A stretch of 64,000 bases of DNA from Aptenodytes patagonicus (lineage: Eukaryota > Chordata > Aves > Sphenisciformes > Spheniscidae), in assembly GCF_965638725.1 (NCBI RefSeq), contig NC_134982.1, forward strand, positions 59,519,816-59,583,815, written 5' to 3'. The notes below the pieces were generated by a model. That model was not told where the DNA came from. It saw only the letters and a list, made by a program, of their open reading frames with translations, and made no database searches. A program made the position numbers and the translations under genes. This document shows, one piece after another, positions 33,936 through 46,905 of this stretch (positions within the stretch are counted from its first letter, which is position 1; each line of letters begins with the position of its first letter).

Positions 33936-35734
33936 TGGGCTCCTGTTGCAGCAGCACCTGGAGAGCACACCCAGGATGGGACATGGGACCTGCCAGTGCC
34001 TAGTGTGCAGTCTGGTGCGTGAGCAGAGCCCAGGTGCCCCAATTCCAGCACTGGCTCCCAGAGTGGCTCCCTCTCTGCCAGGGTCCCAGCTCACAGGCTC
34101 TCAGTGGCTCCTGGAACCTTGCAGAGGGAAGGTCTGTGCACATGAGCAAGTGCCCCACACCTCCCTGTGCTTGGACACTAGAGTCCTGTGCATCATTAGT
34201 GTGCTCCACTAGTTTTTCCCCCTCCTTCAGGTCTTGTTGAGTGTTGTCTTGCCTCAACCATCTCTGCCAGTTCCTATCTGCAGAATAAAAGCGGCTCCTA
34301 TATCAAGACATTAGTGCTAGCAGCTTTACAGACAGATGGAATCAAGAAAACAGCTTCTGGGCCTCTTTCTGACACCAGGAGGAGAGAGACAAAAAGAGCC
34401 GAGGTGGGGTAGAGGCACAGCCTACTTCATCTTTAAAAGTAGATGAGCTCTTGTTTGAAACTGCCTAGGCCTTGGACCTGAATGGAAGAATCCCTCACCT
34501 CCAGCTTCACACCTCAGTGGTTTGAAATAGTGCAGTGGAGAGTTTGGTTTTGTTATCTAAATCATTAAGATTGGCCAGCTGTAGGTTATCAGTTCAGAAG
34601 AATGGCCTGAACATGGAACTGCACTATTATCACAGAATGAAGCAAGTATAATACAGTTTAATGTTTCTTTCCTTAGGTCCAGTATTTTCCTGTTGCTTAT
34701 CAACACCACAAGGTCAGGGCCCTGAAGGCACCAGTAAGCCTTAATTGTCCCAAGTGGCCTCCCATGCGAACATCACTCATGCGCCCTCTGCCCAGGGGAC
34801 CCATTTAAGCTCAGCCCTGAGCACCCAGTCCTGCCCTGAGTTACAGATAAGGTATGCCTGTCTCCCATCCTGTTGCCTGCTGTTCCTGACTGGATGTGCT
34901 GGATGGACCCTGCACCTGATCCCTTAGCTTGCTTTGCCTGGGGCTGTCAATGAACCCACCAATGCTGCCCTGCTCAGGTGCTACAGAACTGCTCTTTGCA
35001 GGGGCTGGTGCTGCCTGTACTGTGGTTACCCTTGGCTCCCAGTTTGTTGACCCTTGTAGAACAGCCCTGTTCTTGCTACTCCCTGATACCCAATTGCTCC
35101 TTCCTTGCCATTTATACTTTGTATTTCACATTTGTGTTGTTCTTTCTCTGTTATATCCCACTGTTGGCCATAAGGGTCTAAGAATTGATGTGGTGCTATT
35201 CAGTGGCTGTTCCTCTAGCAAAATCCTGGAGCAGAGTTTCACATGACTGTAAGCATTTTGGGAATGTGGGTAAATAGCAAGGTGGGGTGCAGGAAAAGCT
35301 TTTTTTAACAAGTCTTGCTGTCCATGCAGAATATTCAATGTATTGCTGGATAGCCTTTGTTGGAGATAGGTATTTTGCAGAAAGAAACTCAGGCATTTAA
35401 CACTTGTTAAAAGTGTTAAAAAAAGAAGTATTAAAGTAAAAAAAGTAAAAAAGTATTAAAGTTTTAGAGTATTAAAACATGGGAAGGGAACAGATCTGTT
35501 TCCCATTCTCTTTTCCTCTCTCTGGTCTTGGGACTTTGGGTAAAGGTGTAGAGCAGTTGAAGCAATGGATAGAAGGGCTGCCTTTTAAAAGACAGTAGCC
35601 CTGTGTTGTGTACTGCAGTAGTTTTGCACACAAGCAAGTTTCTGGGGATCTTTCAGCTGCCCCAGTTCTTTAGCACTGTAAGAAGAATTGTAGAATCAGT
35701 GGAATGTTCTTCTTCATGGCTTTTTTTTTTCCCC
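33936..35734. other. Intergenic, no gene seen
   Basis: A GC-richer block (33,940-34,240) is followed by unassigned sequence and an A-rich simple stretch at about 35,400-35,470 (repeated 'agtattaaag'). Short open frames have no domains. Confidence 0.45.
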
Positions 35735-36105
35735 TTGCAAAGTCCATGCAAGCCATCATGGGTGGCCTCCCAGTGCCTTTCGGTGCACCCCAGAGGCCAT
35801 CATTAAATTTTCTTAGTGCCCCAGAGCTCTCTGAATGCCTTTATTTGTGGCCGAGGAGCATGTGAGTGCCTTTCTACTTGACTCAGGGGCCTCTTATAGC
35901 CTTTGCAGCCAGTGTCTGCCAAAAGCATTCTGTGTGCCCTGGGGGGCTCTGAGGGCTTTTCAGTGCATCCCAGAGTCCTTGGAGTGCCTTGCTGTGCTCC
36001 AGGGGCCTCCTTGTGCTTCTCTGTGTGCACCAGACACTACCAAGTGCCTCCAGGTGAGCCCCAGGTGCTTTCTGTGAGGCCCAGGGGCCTCAGACATCAT
36101 TTTGG
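35735..36105. repeat. GC-rich minisatellite, ~30-bp unit
   Basis: Roughly eleven degenerate units of 'ccccaggggcctc...gtgcctttc' type. A 'ccccagag' or 'caggggcctc' anchor recurs near 35,788, 35,819, 35,848, 35,882, 35,941, 35,970, 36,000, 36,059 and 36,080. Spacing is about 28-33 bases (one step doubled). Open frames across it are by-products. Confidence 0.75.
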
Positions 36106-37955
36106 CAAGGCCACAGAGCCTGCTGGCAAGCTTTGTGTGTGTGCCTGTGTCCCCCTAAGGATGAAACCATAGCAGGGAGTTGGCTATTGGAGGGAGCACG
36201 GGAATCCCGGTCAGGGCTGTATGTACATGCACATGCATGTGTGTGTGCGCACGAATCGGGGGGTGGTGGTCTGTACCAGCAGCTGGAGTGGCATAGCAGA
36301 TCAGGGTTGGGGTGGGGCTCATATATCCAGGTACCAGCACGTGGGGAGACTGGGATCTGGAGGCCAGCTACTGGGCAGACCGAGTGCAGGAAGAATCAAC
36401 TAAAGAACAAAAAGCCCTAGACAGTAGTGTCAAGAGTGTTTCCTCTCTTTATTACAGACCTGAATGATTGCTAGGGCTGGAATGATTGCTTAAGCAGGAA
36501 GAGACACAAACACGTCATTGCTTGCTTTCACCTGCTGGTCCAGCATGGAACAAATTTGTATGTCCAATAGTACCAGAGAACTGCAACTTTATGTCTTCTA
36601 AGCTTACATAAAACACTTGTCAGCTACTGTGGCCTTGGTATTTCTTGGAACTCTCTGTAGTGTCAGTGAGAAAAAGAAATAGGAATACAGGAGCCTGCAT
36701 TGCTTTGGCTCTGGATCAAGGGCAGAGGGTGGAAACCTTTCAAAACTATGAGGAGCCTCTGGAAAAATCCAACACAGATCAAAACCATCTCAGAACTCAC
36801 TGTCATCAGAGCTAACACAGGAAAATGTTAAGGCTGATAGAATTACTGCATTTTTAATACCACTACTTCACTATAAGGAAAAGTTTACTTTATGTTGACC
36901 AAAGAACTTGCCATTATTCATATCCTCATTATCTTCCACTCTTCCCCAAGTTTTATTAGACAGTTTCACTATTTTTTTCAGCTTCAGAAGTACACAGCAG
37001 TGCCTGTTACAAACAAAGCTCTGGACAGACAAAAGAAAAGTCTTACAGAAAGAGGAAATGGATTATAAATTCAACATGTGCTTGAAGTTAATTTCCCAGG
37101 CTACTGAACTGACTAGGACACAAGCACCTTTAGAGTCAGGAGACCCATAACCTCTAATTGCTGGAATCCAAGAAAGTTGGTCAAGGAAAAAAAGACTCCG
37201 TATGTGCTCAGTTTCTTTTACAGGTTCCCTAAATCCAGTATATAGCGTGCTATTGAAGCCAGGACACTGGAGTAGTGGATCCAGGATGGCTGTCCTGTGC
37301 TACAGGAACTTTCTTCTTGAGCACACCTTCAGGCCCTTCTCAAGGAGGGCTTTACACCCTCCTTTACAGGCAGTGCTCAGAAGTTGTGCCAGATGGAGAC
37401 AGTTGTCTATAGGACGGATGATCCAAAACATCTGGGCTCTTTGTAGTAGTGGGAATGTAACAAGCCTAAGGAAGGCTGGGGTGTGGCATGGGGAGATCCT
37501 GGCCACCTGGTTTCTCTGAAAAGTGGAGGATACAAGGGTTGAGGACTTTCAAAAGAGGGTAGAGTTGCTGGACACAGTGGTTTCTTTTCCACCAGGAGTA
37601 TTAAGGAATAAGAGTTTGGAGGCAGGGCATTCCAGACACTTGGATTCCCTTCAGCACTAGGTGGGCATCAGGGTCTAGGGGTGGTGACAATTATTTGGGA
37701 TTTAGATTTGAGGCTTTCCAGTTTGTGGCAAAAGGAGGAGGAATGAGAAATTAAGATAAAGGAAGGAAAGGAGAAATGACCACAAGCAGGCTAAACACAG
37801 TTTGTTTTCCTTGTTGCTGTTGTTGAAATAACCAAAATGCTAGGATTCAGTAACAACTCAATATGAAGAAAAGCCTGGAGTATGATGAACGTTAAGTTAA
37901 CATTAAGCTTAAATTAAAAAAAAAAGATCGCAATAGTCCCTGCTATAGTTGCTCT
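36106..37955. other. Intergenic, no gene seen
   Basis: Includes a short TG/CA-rich alternating stretch at about 36,216-36,252. Open frames at 36,908-37,592 lack recognisable domains. Confidence 0.45.
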
Positions 37956-38290
37956 GGGCTTGGTTAATGCGTTGTTTCTTTAAAAGCAGGGAAACTTCGT
38001 TTTGCACGTGAACCAGCCTCCGTCTTCAGCCGCTGGGTGGCACACGGACGTAAATTGAAGAAATGCAACCCGTGAAGGAAGGGTGCACACACGAGCAGCC
38101 AGCGGCTCCACGTTGAAAAAACACGGCAGCTCCGCAACGTTGGTGATCCCAGAATGATGTCACAACGTGCGTTTTCAGGAAGGCTTTGGGCTTTGCAGAA
38201 GTTGAGAAAATGAAGTTAATGAGAGCTGCGTCTAAGAACTCCACGAACCAGTTTGCAGCATGTCTGACGGTGCGGGGAAGGGCTCTGTCC
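37956..38290. promoter_or_regulatory. CpG-dense patch, possible regulatory element
   Basis: About twenty CpG dinucleotides fall within roughly 330 bases, against very few in the flanking kilobases. The patch includes CACGTG (E-box) at about 38,005 and a CRE-like TGATGTCACAACGT at about 38,155. No CR1 or LTR match explains the CpGs, and no convincing coding exon is visible. It could be an enhancer, a distal promoter or an unrecognised repeat. Confidence 0.35.
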
Positions 38291-41200
38291 TACAGCTGAG
38301 ATGGAGATTGGTGCTGTGTTGGTTGTTCTGCGTGTTCCAGCTCTCTGATAACACCTTCAGTGCTACATAGTTCTGGAAACAGCAACAATCAAAAGTTGGA
38401 AGGATGCTTCTACCTCCAGCTGCATGTTAAAGGGCTATTTCAAAGAAGTGTATCATTCTTTACTGAAATGCAATCACACGTCCAGGAAAAGCACCTCTAC
38501 AAGTGACCTTGTTCAGGCCGCAGTTACAGTCCCGTAAATAAGAAGTGAGTTTCTGAGTTGGTGAAGTTGAATTGGATCCAGCTCTAGAATTACAAGTTAC
38601 AGCACAGTAGATTCTGTGAGTGTAGATGGGCTCAAACCATTGAAAACAGAGAGGAAAAATAGCTGGCAGGAGAAAAGGGAAAGAAAGAGAGAACCACTGA
38701 ACTAGGTAAATGGTAATGAGGGCTGCCTGAATACCTCTTTCCTGCTCAGCAGAGTGCGCTCCCTGCAACCCAGGGTTCCAACAGCATGTTGAAACTTGTG
38801 ACATATTAGACAAGGTTGCTTTTTAGACAAGATTTCCCGTTTTTGTGGCTGAGGGCAGCCCTGCTACCCCACCATGGCAGAGGATTGCAGTGACCAAGAT
38901 GGAGAACATGGACAGGCCTGTCATTTCTCTTGCTCTTTCACACCACTCTTTCTTCCACCTCTGCTACAGCAGTACGTGATGTGTGTCATGTGTCACACTG
39001 CTGTGACAAGCAGCAAATGAATAGCAGCAAAACAAGAATATTCTCCATGTGTGGACACAACAGACAGATGGAAAATCTTACATGCAAAACCTTACAGGTA
39101 GCAAAAACTATAGTCTCAGATCTTCTTGTAGCTTTCTTATTGTTACAAAGCTTGTAAATCAGATCTTGACCAGAAATGTGTTTGGAAGGCCACTTAAGTT
39201 CAATTTAATTACAAAGGCATTTCTCCTTAAGATTCACGTCAGCCACAAAGTGCTAAAGAGTGACTGTGGCTGTAGGGCTATGGGTCTTATAGCAAAGACA
39301 ATGACTTTCAGATTTTTAACCCCTGTTTTGACAGATTCTGCTTTATGCTCTGACTCCTTTGTTTTGCTGCTTTGGTCTGTTAAGCTAGACCTATTGTTTT
39401 GCTCTGCTTGCCTTAGTGTGCTGCAAAGGAGTGAAAGTGTACATAAGAATCTCTTCTAACAGCTGCTCCTCTGTTAAACATGAAGTTTGGGTGTAATTAT
39501 AAGGATATGTTCACCTGGATAAAGCATGAATCTGTAGTTCCTACAGAACATGTCTTTCAGCTTTGTCATATTACAGGTAGTCTCAAAGGCTTGTCTACAG
39601 CTCTATAGCCAAGCATGTATAGAGCTATCCCAGTGGAAATATAGAAGGTGACATGGATGGGGAGGACTGTAGTGACAGTGTCATGCGCTTAATTCTGAGA
39701 TCTTGTTAGGTGTACCAGAACAACAGTAGTGCTACTTTATCTTGAAAATATGTTACACACAGACTTTGCTGAGGAAGGGTCCTCATCCTTTTCAGGATGT
39801 GTTTGTGTTCTGTTTTAATTTGGGGAGGCATATAACTGTGGTACAGAAGATGAAGCCAATTAACTTCTCAGTAAAATGGGTTCAGATTAATGATTTTTTC
39901 TTTACTTTCTAGTGTAAGAGCAGATAACCAGTTTTGTTTGTTTACTCTCCATACGTTTACTTAAGTATTTCAGGTTTTTTCTTCAGATATTACGGAACTG
40001 ACTAAAATGTTTTAGCAGATAGGAGTGTCCTTTCTGATCCAACATCTGTTAGCAGGCACTGTCTTCTAACATAATCTGAAAAGAAACAGAAATGTTGAGT
40101 AAAAAAAATGTTTTGTTTTGCATTCTTCTCAGTATGATTATTACCTCAGTGAACACTTTGATGTTTCCAAGAAAATGGATGCCTGAACTGTCCAGAAAGG
40201 ACTTCCATTGATTATTTTTTAATAAAATTGGAAGAGAATCAAAGTAAGACAACAATGTTTTTGAAGGGCATTTTACCAGATGATCCTGCAAACTGGGTAA
40301 ATGCAGGGACTTTCTGGTGATGTTTACAAAATTTGTTTCAAATGTTTAAAAACTTATTAACATTTATCATTTTGTTCTTGTCAACTTCTTCACTTCCTGT
40401 GGTATGCTCTTTTGATGTACCATCAGTTTCTTTGCTTCTTTGTGTAGAGGGTCAAGGTGGTGCACGAAGATGAATACACAAGGGGGTTCTGCCTCACCAA
40501 GCCTCTGAGGTTTTCTTCTTTCAGACTTTTGAACCCAGGGACTGCAGTAGTGGAGTGACCCTTGGCTGAAGAAAAGGAAGCAGAGGGAGGCTTTTGGCAG
40601 GCAGGCCACATTCTTGTATAAATATAGTTTATTAGGATCTTGGCAACAATCTACTGATTGTTCATCATTATATTTTTCTCCATAGTTAATAAATATTAAA
40701 GTGTCATCTCCCCCCTCCTCTTGTCATCTTTGGTTAGAAAGACATTAGCTCAGTAAGAACTACCTGTTGGTGCAGGGAGACAGAGTCCTGGATCTAATGC
40801 GGTATCTCCAGCATGAGATGAGTAACACAGCACAAGGCCTACAAGCTGCGTAAAGCCAGAAAGGCCTAGCTATCTGGAAGTGTTCTATCACATGACGGAG
40901 AGCAGATGTATATCTCATGTTACAGAAAGTCTCAAGGTTCATATTTCAGCATCGGACAAGTAACATTTTATACATGTATTAGCTCATTTGTTTATTTAGT
41001 CATTAATGTAGTCTGTATTTGTTTTTACTGATGCTTTGTGGTGACTACATTCTCTGCATTTCAGAAAATGTTTCTTGTAATAAATACAACAATGTGCTTA
41101 CAATATGTAGAAGGTACAGCAGTACATTCTGCAGTATTTTTAAACCAGTGATTGACAAGCAGACCTGGAATGATGAGGGCTACACTTCCAAAAGAATGCT

Positions 41201-43965
41201 TCATTCTGATTTTCTGGAGCTGGTGTGTGACCTTCAGTATCTTTCCTGTATCCAGAAGGCAAGTAAATTTTTCAGCAAATGAATAGAAAATGGTGCAAAG
41301 ATAAAGTAACTAATTTTTTTTTTCTTACATTTGCTTACGCTTCTTTTATTCCACCCTGAGCTTTGATTTTTAGAACATAGACTTTGGAAGAAAAACAATT
41401 TCCTGTAAGATATGGGAATCTGTGTCACATGAGGCTCAAGCACCAGATACAAACTCTTTATTTTTAGATCCAGAATTTCTGGCTTTGGTTTTCCATTGCT
41501 GACAACCCATGAAGAGAGCTTACACTACGGCAGCGAAGTATAAACACGTTCCAGTTAGTTCCTCCTACTCCATTCTTATGGTTACCTGAATGCTCATCTT
41601 GTTCTTGAACTTGCACATTGTCCTACTTGAAAGGTGGAGTCTTACTGAGTGAATCAGATGGAGTGAATGATCCTTTGTTGAAATATTACTTATCTACAAA
41701 GTCCTGTTGCCCTGACAAGAGGCAGTGAGTTTTATCACCATTCCAAGCAATGACATGAAACAAAATTTTGATCACTAATTTCCTATGAGGATACTTAATT
41801 GTTCCTACTAGATGGAACTGCCACCACCTAAAATGGTGGTTGATATTTTTACTTTCTTCAGTTTTAAGAAGGCTTAACCCAATCTTTGAAACTCTCTTCT
41901 GATTCTGGTATGATTCACTGTGTGAGAAGTTTTCCATACACACAGAAGAAGATTCAGTTTATTTACTGAAAAACTTGCCTGGGATGAGTGCAGTGCTGTA
42001 CTGGGATGGTAGACTCATGTGTCCACACACTTTTGCTGGTTTCAAGTGAATGCCATAGAAGCGGAGCTCTACTTGGACTGCAAGATAGGACTTGTTGCTT
42101 CTGTGCATTTTTTTTCTTTTCCCCATTATTTTTGAATATATGTGACAGATGATTTTGATCTTTTAGCACTGATCAATGTCTGTCATCTATCAATGGGAAG
42201 AGCAAGCCAGTTAAATCTCCTGCCATGTTCTGTGACATAGTATGGTTGATATGCATCAACAGATGTATTATGTGGTCCTTCCCACATTTGTTGATATCTT
42301 ATTACTTCTTTATTTGTGTTCCATGCAATGGGAAATATAACTGAGTTCAATGGTGTGTCAGATTGGGCAGAATCATGAATTGGTACGTGCTGATGGCCAC
42401 CCACTATATATTTACGGACACAAATTCATCTGGAAAATACTAAAGTAACTTTTTGTCATGATAGATGCATATTAATAACAAGACTATTTTAAAACTAGAA
42501 CATCAATGATATTCAATTTTAGAACGCAGGAAATTCCTGTATGTTACAATGCGATAATCACTGCAGAAAGATTCAGATCCTTATATTTAAGATTATTCCA
42601 CTGTTGTTCAGCAATCAAAAACACTAGATTGCAACTCAAAAATGAATCTTTCTTTCTTTCCTCTTTAGTAACATTCCCTCTGATGTCCTTGGAACTGTGT
42701 ACTCTGTTGGAGGCAAAACAGCTGCTGGCTGGAGTTTTCTTTGAATAGATATGAAGTGTCCATATCTGTTGCTGAACAGAGAAAGGTGTATTAAGCTCTA
42801 TCAAGCAGCAGTGATGATAATGAATTAACAAGGTAGGAAACATTCCATATGAATTATTATTTAATTCTATCTTTATAATTATCTGACACACTTTTTTTGG
42901 TGAATACAGACTGACTACTGAGCAGGAAATGAAAAATTCTGACATGTTGAATCTTTTTAAAGGATAATAAAAGACATTCTTCCTTAGGCGAGTTCTTCAT
43001 TTTCATGTTTTCTGTAAAATCTAGAAGGTGTAAGGAGTCTCTGGAAGAGTTATCCACTGTTTGACTTAAATAAAAGTTGTAAAAATAATTTCTTAATTCC
43101 AACACGTAGTTTTGATAGCTTGGTTGGATTTTTATGTAGAATTTAATCTTTTTCTCAGTCAGTGAGAACACTGACTCCAGATTTTATTTTTAAGAAAAAA
43201 TATGTTGAAATAAAGTAAATGAAGGACTGATCTGAGAAAATAATTTCCACAAGTACAGGAACTGAAATTACAACAGATAGGGTTTAGAATGGGATTTGCC
43301 CTACATTCCTTTCAGATGCGGAAACAAAACTCTACAGTATAATAAAACTCAGAGGGCAAGAGGCAGCTCAAAGAGATGCAGCAGCCCCTAAGAATGGGGG
43401 CAGGCTTTATGCAGGTTTTTACTTGGAATAGTGTCAGAAGTGCTTCTTTCCAGTGGTCTCACTTAATACACAAGTCAAATATGGACTAGTCTGCAAATGG
43501 GATCATAAATATCAAAACTGATGATGTGTGGTACTAGCTTGATGAGAAATAAATCATGTATCCTTGGCAAAGTTATCTTGCTCCCACAGAAGATACCTTT
43601 CCTTAAATGTTTTAATTTCATTTCATTCTTAGAAACCTCAAAATATCTGAAAAGGTTTTTGTTTGTTCTCTGTTTCTAAGTCACTCAAACTCACACAAAA
43701 TGAGATGTTTCATTTATGTTAAAAACCCTTCTGCATTACATTTTACAAAGCTGTTTCTTATGGTGTATTTTATCTATAAAAGGATTTAATAATGTTAATT
43801 TTATAGTATATTAATAAAGTACAGCTGAGAGTAGACTAACCAGAATTCTGGTCTGAAGATGAGGATTTGTCATGGGATAAAATTAGAGGGAGGAAAATAA
43901 AGCTTGAGTTTCTTGTACCACTTTCTTTTAGGGTGCTGTACTGCATGTAAAGTTAGCACTATTCT
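38291..43965. other. Intergenic, no gene firmly supported
   Basis: AT-rich sequence. A protein-like minus-strand frame at 42,183-42,430 is discussed as a finding. No transposable element was recognised. Confidence 0.45.
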
Positions 43966-44158
43966 ATTAGAATCATAGAACATGTAGAGCAATTCAGGTT
44001 GGAAGACAGCTCAGGAGGCCACCAGTCCTCTTTGAACCCCTACTTAAAGCAGGATCGGGTGGGAGGTCAAACCAGGCTGCTCAGGTTTTTGTCCTGTCTA
44101 GTCTTGAAACCCTCCAATGTTGGAGATTTGTTAGAGTCCAATACTCTCTGACCACACT
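43966..44158 (-). repeat. CR1 LINE 3' end, old
   Basis: The plus strand opens 'agaatcatagaacatg..ttcaggttggaaga', then 'ccaccagtcc', 'caaaccaggctgctcagg', 'cttgaaaccctccaatgttgg', the complement of a CR1 3' end. The minus orientation is set by the terminal repeat at the left. Confidence 0.85.
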
Positions 44159-44789
44159 CCATGTGTGGAGGGTGTAATGTTTAATAATATTAAATTTACT
44201 TATTTGAAGATAGTTGATATTACATGGGACTTTTTATTTAGTAGCATGATACAAAATATACTGAAATCACAATACAAATGTAAGTTACACTTAGCAAAAT
44301 ACAGCAATTGCACTACACAGTTCAATCACAATACAAATGTGATTGCAGTCTCTATAACATGCTCACCGTCAAAACGCTGGATATCCCCAGTTATCAGGAA
44401 AGCATACGTGGGCTGAAGCCAGCTCAAGTCAACAGACTTGTTGCTCTTCAAAATTCTGTTAGTTGTTCAATTTTTATACTCCATGTTGGGCTGAGCCACA
44501 TATTCACTCCCCACATGCTGGTCTGGCTAACTCAGGGAGGCTTTCATACTCTTCTAATGAATTCAGGGAAAACATTTACACCACCAGCTGATCCACTCAA
44601 CTGACATGGCTGTTCATCTAAAACAAAGGACACTCTCCAGTCCCCTTTGTGTCAAGAATCAAGTCAGCTTCTTTGCAACAGCTGTGGTCAGCCACACCCT
44701 GCGTTATCCCCTGAGTTTCATGGGCACAACACCCTTGCCCATCTCCTGTGAGCCTTCTTCCATTGTAGAGAGTTTGTTGGTCAGGCAGA

Positions 44790-45206
44790 GCTTTCCACAG
44801 GCTGCAGTTTCCTTCAGGATGTATCTACCCGCTTAGGTGTGTGGTCCTCTATGGGCTGCAGAGTGGGTATCAGCTCCAATGTGGTCCTCTCCATGGGCTG
44901 CAGTGGGACAGGTGCTTTGGTGCCTGGAGCACCTTCTCCCCCTCCTTCTTCTCTGACCTTGATGTCTGCAGGATTGTTTCTCACACATTTTTTTCTCACT
45001 CCTCCCTCTAACAGCTGTTTACCCTTTCTTAAATATGTTTTCACAGAGGCACCACCAGCTTTGCTAATGGGCTTGGCAGTTGGTCAATTTTCAAGCTGGC
45101 TGGAGCCGTCTGTGTCTGACATGGGGGCAGCTCCTAGTCTCTTCTCACAGAGGCCACCCCTGTGGGCCCCCCCACTACCAAAACCCTGCCATGTAAACAC
45201 AGTACA
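44790..45206 (+). mobile_element. LTR fragment, same family as 23.3/31.2 kb
   Basis: The plus strand carries 'ccacaggctgcag', 'tggtcctctatgggctgcag', 'tgcctggagcaccttctccccctcc', a TATA-like 'tttcttaaatatg' (about 45,025), then 'cacagaggccacccctg', a C-rich 'cccccccactaccaaaacc' and a terminal 'agtaca' at 45,206. The 5' half of the LTR is missing or too diverged to see. Confidence 0.8.
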
Positions 45207-46230
45207 GAGATGAAAGGTAAGTAATAGCATTGGACTGACAGAGACATGAAAAATAAGTGTTTCCAGATTTAAAGCTTGGAAAACTCAAACTTCAGTTGAG
45301 TGAGTTGCACAAGCCTGCAAGCTCAAAAGACTTCAGCAGGTTCCTGGTGAGCACCCTAGTTGGGAAGGCAATCCAGGCCTCAGGAGCTATAACCCTGAAG
45401 TCTTTTTACAATACAGTGTAAGGGCGAGGCATCTTGCTACAAACAACCAAACAGGAGCACATGCTAATGTTTTGAAACTGTGTATGTTTCCTCTTTTCAG
45501 TGCAGGATGGCTCTCACTAGGCCAAGCCCTAGTCCTGACCACATGCGTTCAACGTAAGAGCAGCAACAGATTTCTCCAGCAAGACCTTATGTAGCTGGAA
45601 AAGATTTACTGTATCATGGAGGGAAAAAAAACCCCTTAAGGTCTCTTCTTTACTTGGAGAAAACAAATGTACAAATAAGCCCCATTTTGCCTATGGAAGA
45701 TTGGGACACACAGAACAGTCCCCTAACATGTTTAGAGAGTATCTTCTCCAAAAAAAACCCACCCCAGAAAAAAGCCCTCAAAATCAGAAGGCCCATCTTG
45801 ATCAACTGGCTGATCTGGAACCAAATCTGTTCTTTCCATGTTCTGGTTTATGATGTTCAGCATAGTATTAACTCATGCTTTAATAGCTCATAACTGATTT
45901 CTGCTGCTTCTGTTTCTCAAGGCTAGCTCAGAGGAAGCTGCTGCAACCGCAGCTGGTGTTCCGCACTGGCAGGGGTGAGGTGAGACACAGAAATGGTGAG
46001 ATCCTGATGGCTCTTTCTGGATCTCAATAAGAAAGGCCTGACAACAAATGGCTTCATAAAATATTTGTTTTAATAAGACAGAATAAGAAGAGTAATATAG
46101 ATAATGAGTAAATTTTACTTCCCTTCAGATGCTGGAAATGCTGTGTTCATGCAGCATTAGATGGACCCCGGAGAGATTTTCCCTCCATGGACAGGACCTG
46201 CACAGCATGCAGGTCCTTTCAGCACTGCCA
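45207..46230. other. Intergenic; possible dispersed repeat 46,010-46,190
   Basis: Unassigned sequence. The right end shares a motif order with 31,995-32,170 and directly precedes the integrase relic. Confidence 0.4.
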
Positions 46231-46905
46231 AGACACACTGACAGTGGTGCATAGTGATTGTTGGGAGACTTTGCATCGTCACACAGAGCTACTGGTGGCC
46301 TATGGTGCATACTGATGTCACAAGCTATGTTTGGTCTTGCGATGTCTGTGCCCAGGTCAAGAGAAAGATGCTGAGGCTACAGGACACTTACCAACTCCTG
46401 AGTGGCCATGCAAAATTATTGCAGTGTATTTTATTGTGGACTTGCCTGCATCTCAGGGTTGTACAGTAGTGCTCATGGTGGTGGACTTGTTTACCAAGGT
46501 GGTTATTTTTATTCCACTGAGGAGCAGCCCCTCAGATGGCACATTTGTTGCTGCAGCATGAGTCTTATTGCCATGACAAATTGTGGGGCCCAGTTTTCTG
46601 CCTGGCTCTGAAGGTGCAACTCTTTGTTTCCACCCCATATCACTCACAGTCTGATGGTCAGAGGGAGCAGGTGAACCTGCTATCCTGGAGCAGTATCTCC
46701 ATCGTTGTATTATTTACCACCAGGATGAGTGGGTCTCCGTTCCTGTTGGCAGAATTTGCCTGTAACACTAGTGTCCACTCTTCCATGCAGCAGACCTTTT
46801 TGAATCCACAGTGTGGTTTTCATCCCTGTTACCACCCAGCTACTCCAGTGTTTGTCCAGGGGCTTTCTCCTGCAGACTCCCTTGAGTGGTTGCTGCATGT
46901 ATGTT
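46231..46905 (+). pseudogene. Ty3/gypsy-type integrase relic
   Basis: Pieces in different plus-strand frames add up to a retrotransposon integrase. First is the HHCC zinc-binding region, with YWWPMVHTDVTSYVWSCDVC near 46,290-46,350 (Cys-x2-Cys). Next come PTPEWPCK and VYFIVDLPASQG...VVLMVVDLFTKVVIFIPL, the start of the core. A region after 46,565 has HDKLWGPVF, then STPYHSQSDGQREQVN and LAEFACNTSVHSS...FLNPQCGFHP. In gypsy-type integrases the first catalytic Asp lies where this copy has Tyr (VYFIVDLP); the later Asp and the Glu of SDGQREQVN appear kept. At least two frameshifts and in-frame stops disable it. No reverse transcriptase, gag or matching LTR pair was seen nearby. A piece of a captured gypsy-derived gene is possible, but the breaks argue for a fossil. 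Confidence 0.82.
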
